A DNA stretch of 64,000 nt. Origin: Caldilineaceae bacterium (GTDB lineage Bacteria; Chloroflexota; Anaerolineae; Caldilineales; Caldilineaceae). Positions 63,346-64,000 of this stretch are shown piece by piece. Where the stretch lies: contig JALHQH010000004.1 of assembly GCA_022842065.1 (NCBI GenBank), forward strand, positions 124,001 to 188,000, read 5' to 3'. The translations under genes and the position numbers were made by a program. Under the pieces are notes generated by a model that searched no databases, was not told the DNA's origin, and worked only from the letters and a program-made list of their open reading frames with translations. Positions within the stretch are counted from its first letter, which is position 1, and every line of letters starts with the position of its first letter.

Positions 63346-64000
63346 ATGCAACAAGTCCCAACTACGCGGCGCACAGCACCCCACCCTTCGCGGTTGGCGG
63401 TGATCAAGCGTCGTTATGGATTTATTGCCCTCATCGTGCTTACATTGATCATTGGGATGGCGGCCAGTGCCGGCCAATCCTGGGCAAACCCCAAACAACA
63501 AGATGAAGCCCCCGGCGCGCTTACACAGGTTTATTTACCACTCATTGCCGGCGGGGCGGGGAATGCCATCAGCAACGATACCCTGCCCCAGGATGCCGGC
63601 CTCGATACCCTCATCCAAGAGGGCAACTTTACCGAATTGACGGGCGCACCGGATCTACCAGCCGACAACACCCAAGCCGCAACCTGTAGCACTTATGTGC
63701 GCTTTAGCAACTATAGTAGTCGCACGGTCAATGTCTACTGGAAAATGAGTAGTGGCCAAGAAGTGCTCTATAAGACCCTTGCTGCCGGCAAATACTACTG
63801 GCAGCAAACCTACTACGGTCATCGTTGGATCGTACGCGATAGCCAAGGGAATCAGCTAAAGTCCGTGACGGTCAATACCTGTTTCCTTGTCTACATCAAC
63901 ATTGATAACAATGATTTCCCCAATCCAACCCCTACCCCCGTGGCCTGTGATGCGCGGATTGACCGGATTCGCTTAATCAACTTTGCAACTGGGCTCCAAG
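63346..64000 (+). CDS. secreted protein with VHL-beta-like domain (3' end off the window)
   Basis: At least 218 residues, incomplete. A long signal peptide (RRYGFIALIVLTLIIGMAAS, cut near SWA-NPK) is followed by a TQVYLPLIAGG motif like the C-termini of other secreted proteins here, then residues about 113-180: TYVRFSNYSSRTVNVYWKMS, VLYKTLAAGKYYWQQTYYGH and RWIVRDSQGN. These align with the beta domain of the von Hippel-Lindau protein (pattern VxFxNxS...VxxxW...PxLxPG...YxGHxWxxRD). A proline/threonine linker (NPTPTPVAC) leads into a further domain. Role unknown. Confidence 0.8.
   Translation, partial: MQQVPTTRRTAPHPSRLAVIKRRYGFIALIVLTLIIGMAASAGQSWANPKQQDEAPGALTQVYLPLIAGGAGNAISNDTLPQDAGLDTLIQEGNFTELTGAPDLPADNTQAATCSTYVRFSNYSSRTVNVYWKMSSGQEVLYKTLAAGKYYWQQTYYGHRWIVRDSQGNQLKSVTVNTCFLVYINIDNNDFPNPTPTPVACDARIDRIRLINFATGLQ

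Noticed and set aside
63209..63403. 64-residue open frame before the VHL-like gene
   Set aside because: Overlaps the real signal-peptide gene in another frame, contains a hairpin, and has no recognisable sequence.

Overview
The window is one continuous stretch of a GC-rich bacterial genome with a densely packed mix of housekeeping and accessory genes. The best guess is a Chloroflexota bacterium (Caldilineae/Anaerolineae-like, filamentous relatives). That is inference from gene content, extended -10 promoters, secreted proteins carrying a YLPL-type motif, and abundant small palindromic repeats; no rRNA or other marker is present to settle it. I saw no tRNA, rRNA, CRISPR array or prophage.

Region 1 (1-17 kb, mostly + strand) holds core metabolism and translation genes separated by small two-gene modules: a broken YoeB toxin, a thioredoxin-like protein, two unrelated-type prolyl-tRNA synthetases flanking a MazF/PemK toxin-antitoxin pair, a DUF5678-like/retropepsin-like pair, a FolC-like ligase, adenine deaminase, a class I aminotransferase, HicBA, an RluA-family pseudouridine synthase, an ADP-ribosylglycohydrolase, a TMEM143/DUF3754 membrane protein, a methyltransferase and a triple-repeat secreted protein.

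Region 2 (17-27 kb, + strand) has two GT39-type membrane glycosyltransferases around an MFS transporter, then an oxidoreductase, a phosphoesterase, a site-2 protease, an orphan HigA, a GNAT protein and a SUKH-like protein.

Region 3 (27-33.3 kb, - strand) is a four-gene cassette with a consensus-like promoter: a coiled-coil protein, two BrxD-like P-loop ATPases and an Lhr/BrxHI-like helicase. No BREX methylase, PglZ or BrxC is present, so it may be an undescribed or reduced defence-type module. It is followed by a large secreted subtilase, a decayed C39-peptidase-like pair, an alcohol dehydrogenase and a TumE-like toxin-antitoxin pair.

Region 4 (40.4-50.8 kb, - strand) is a type I restriction-modification operon (hsdM-hsdS-hsdR plus a small unknown gene) heavily remodelled by a REP-like palindrome (core GTGCGTCGCAC). 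About 112 codons of hsdM consist of in-frame palindrome repeats, an eight-copy 178/185-bp array carrying copies of the hsdS 3' end separates hsdS from hsdR, and a RAYT transposase flanked by the same palindromes lies just upstream. Another copy lies near trxA at 55.3 kb.

Region 5 (51-64 kb, mostly - strand) contains an MFS exporter, an agmatinase-family enzyme, transaldolase, thioredoxin (with a clear promoter and terminator), an exosortase/EpsI operon with a lipoprotein and an HEXXH membrane protein, an Fe-S group (SufR-like regulator, MoaA, IscA, NifU-domain protein, rhodanese), and at the right edge the start of a secreted protein that resembles the VHL beta domain.
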